A DNA stretch of 64,000 nucleotides from JBOGCH01 sp051656645 (GTDB taxonomy: Bacteria > Bacteroidota > Bacteroidia > Bacteroidales > Marinifilaceae): contig JBOGCH010000031.1 of assembly GCA_051656645.1 (NCBI GenBank), positions 13,049-77,048 on the forward strand, written 5' to 3'. Below are positions 63,951 to 64,000 of the stretch, piece after piece. Each line of letters starts with the position of its first letter. The stretch's first letter is position 1. Below the pieces are notes generated by a model. That model saw nothing but the letters and a program-made list of their open reading frames with translations, did no database searches and had not been told where the DNA came from. The translations under genes and the position numbers were made by a program.

Positions 63951-64000
63951 CACCCTCTCTACGTTTCATTCAGGTTTCATTCAGCTTTCATTCAGGTTTC
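63951..64000. repeat. 11-bp-unit repeat, locus 3 (left arm; cut by window edge)
   Basis: Three units start at 63964, 63975 and 63986 (TTTCATTCAGG, TTTCATTCAGC, TTTCATTCAGG) and a fourth begins at 63997. CTACACCCTCT at 63949-63959 repeats exactly the flank of locus 2 (19273-19283). The loop and second arm would lie beyond the window. Confidence 0.8.

Overview
The window is a chromosomal segment of a low-GC member of the Bacteroidota, most likely order Bacteroidales. Three SusC/SusD-type outer-membrane uptake pairs, BACON/DUF5689/DUF4959/DUF4998-type lipoproteins, an ECF sigma factor with a FecR anti-sigma factor feeding an STN-containing SusC, LytS/LytTR two-component genes, promoters of the TTTG-N19-TAnnTTTG type and the almost complete lack of Shine-Dalgarno sequences all point there. 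Genus cannot be fixed from the sequence alone.

Layout. 1-7.9 kb is housekeeping on the minus strand: topA (5' part only; its 3' end is beyond the left edge), lspA, a DksA/TraR-type regulator, ileS, and an aspartokinase/DJ-1 pair. 8.5-10.6 kb is an ADP-forming acyl-CoA synthetase. 10.7-13.4 kb is a small AT-rich accessory island: a 657-residue protein with a C-terminal HEPN-like R-x4-H motif, a decayed piece of an outer-membrane beta-barrel gene and a small membrane protein. 13.6-19.2 kb is a complete RND efflux operon (adaptor, pump, TolC-like channel), followed by a LytS-type kinase and LytTR regulator (19.5-21.3 kb). 21.4-32.4 kb (minus) is a SusCD locus whose enzymes are two related metallophosphoesterases, one fused to a glycerophosphodiester phosphodiesterase: probably a phosphodiester/phosphate-ester scavenging locus. 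33.0-46.5 kb (minus) is a second SusCD locus, controlled by ECF sigma/FecR, that ends in an exported TldD/TldE-like protease pair instead of glycosidases. 46.6-52.3 kb holds a TlpA fragment, tRNA-Ser, a cysteate synthase-like PLP enzyme, a YihY/BrkB membrane protein, an exported M81/MlrC-type peptidase and initiator tRNA-Met. 52.4-63.8 kb (minus) holds a LytTR regulator, a third SusCD pair with a large exported zinc metalloprotease, a sensor kinase, and a sodium:solute symporter overlapping it. Two of the three SusCD loci and the M81 enzyme therefore suggest peptide or protein use; the first suggests organophosphate use.

The most unusual signal is non-coding. Four intergenic places (8117-8228, 19275-19402, 46705-46763 and 63951 to the right edge) carry a long imperfect palindrome whose arms are made of tandem 11-bp units in exact phase around a G4-6-containing loop. 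The unit sequence differs between loci (GGTTTCGACTA, TTTCATTCAGG, ATCTATATCCC) while period, fold, loop and flanking CCTCTTA-like sequence are kept, so both arms have changed together. They lie in upstream or intergenic DNA, one between divergent genes and one just upstream of a good promoter, so they are not ordinary terminators. I do not recognise this family.

Start codons were moved from the longest reading frame where a signal peptide or domain start argues for it; these choices are given in the entries.
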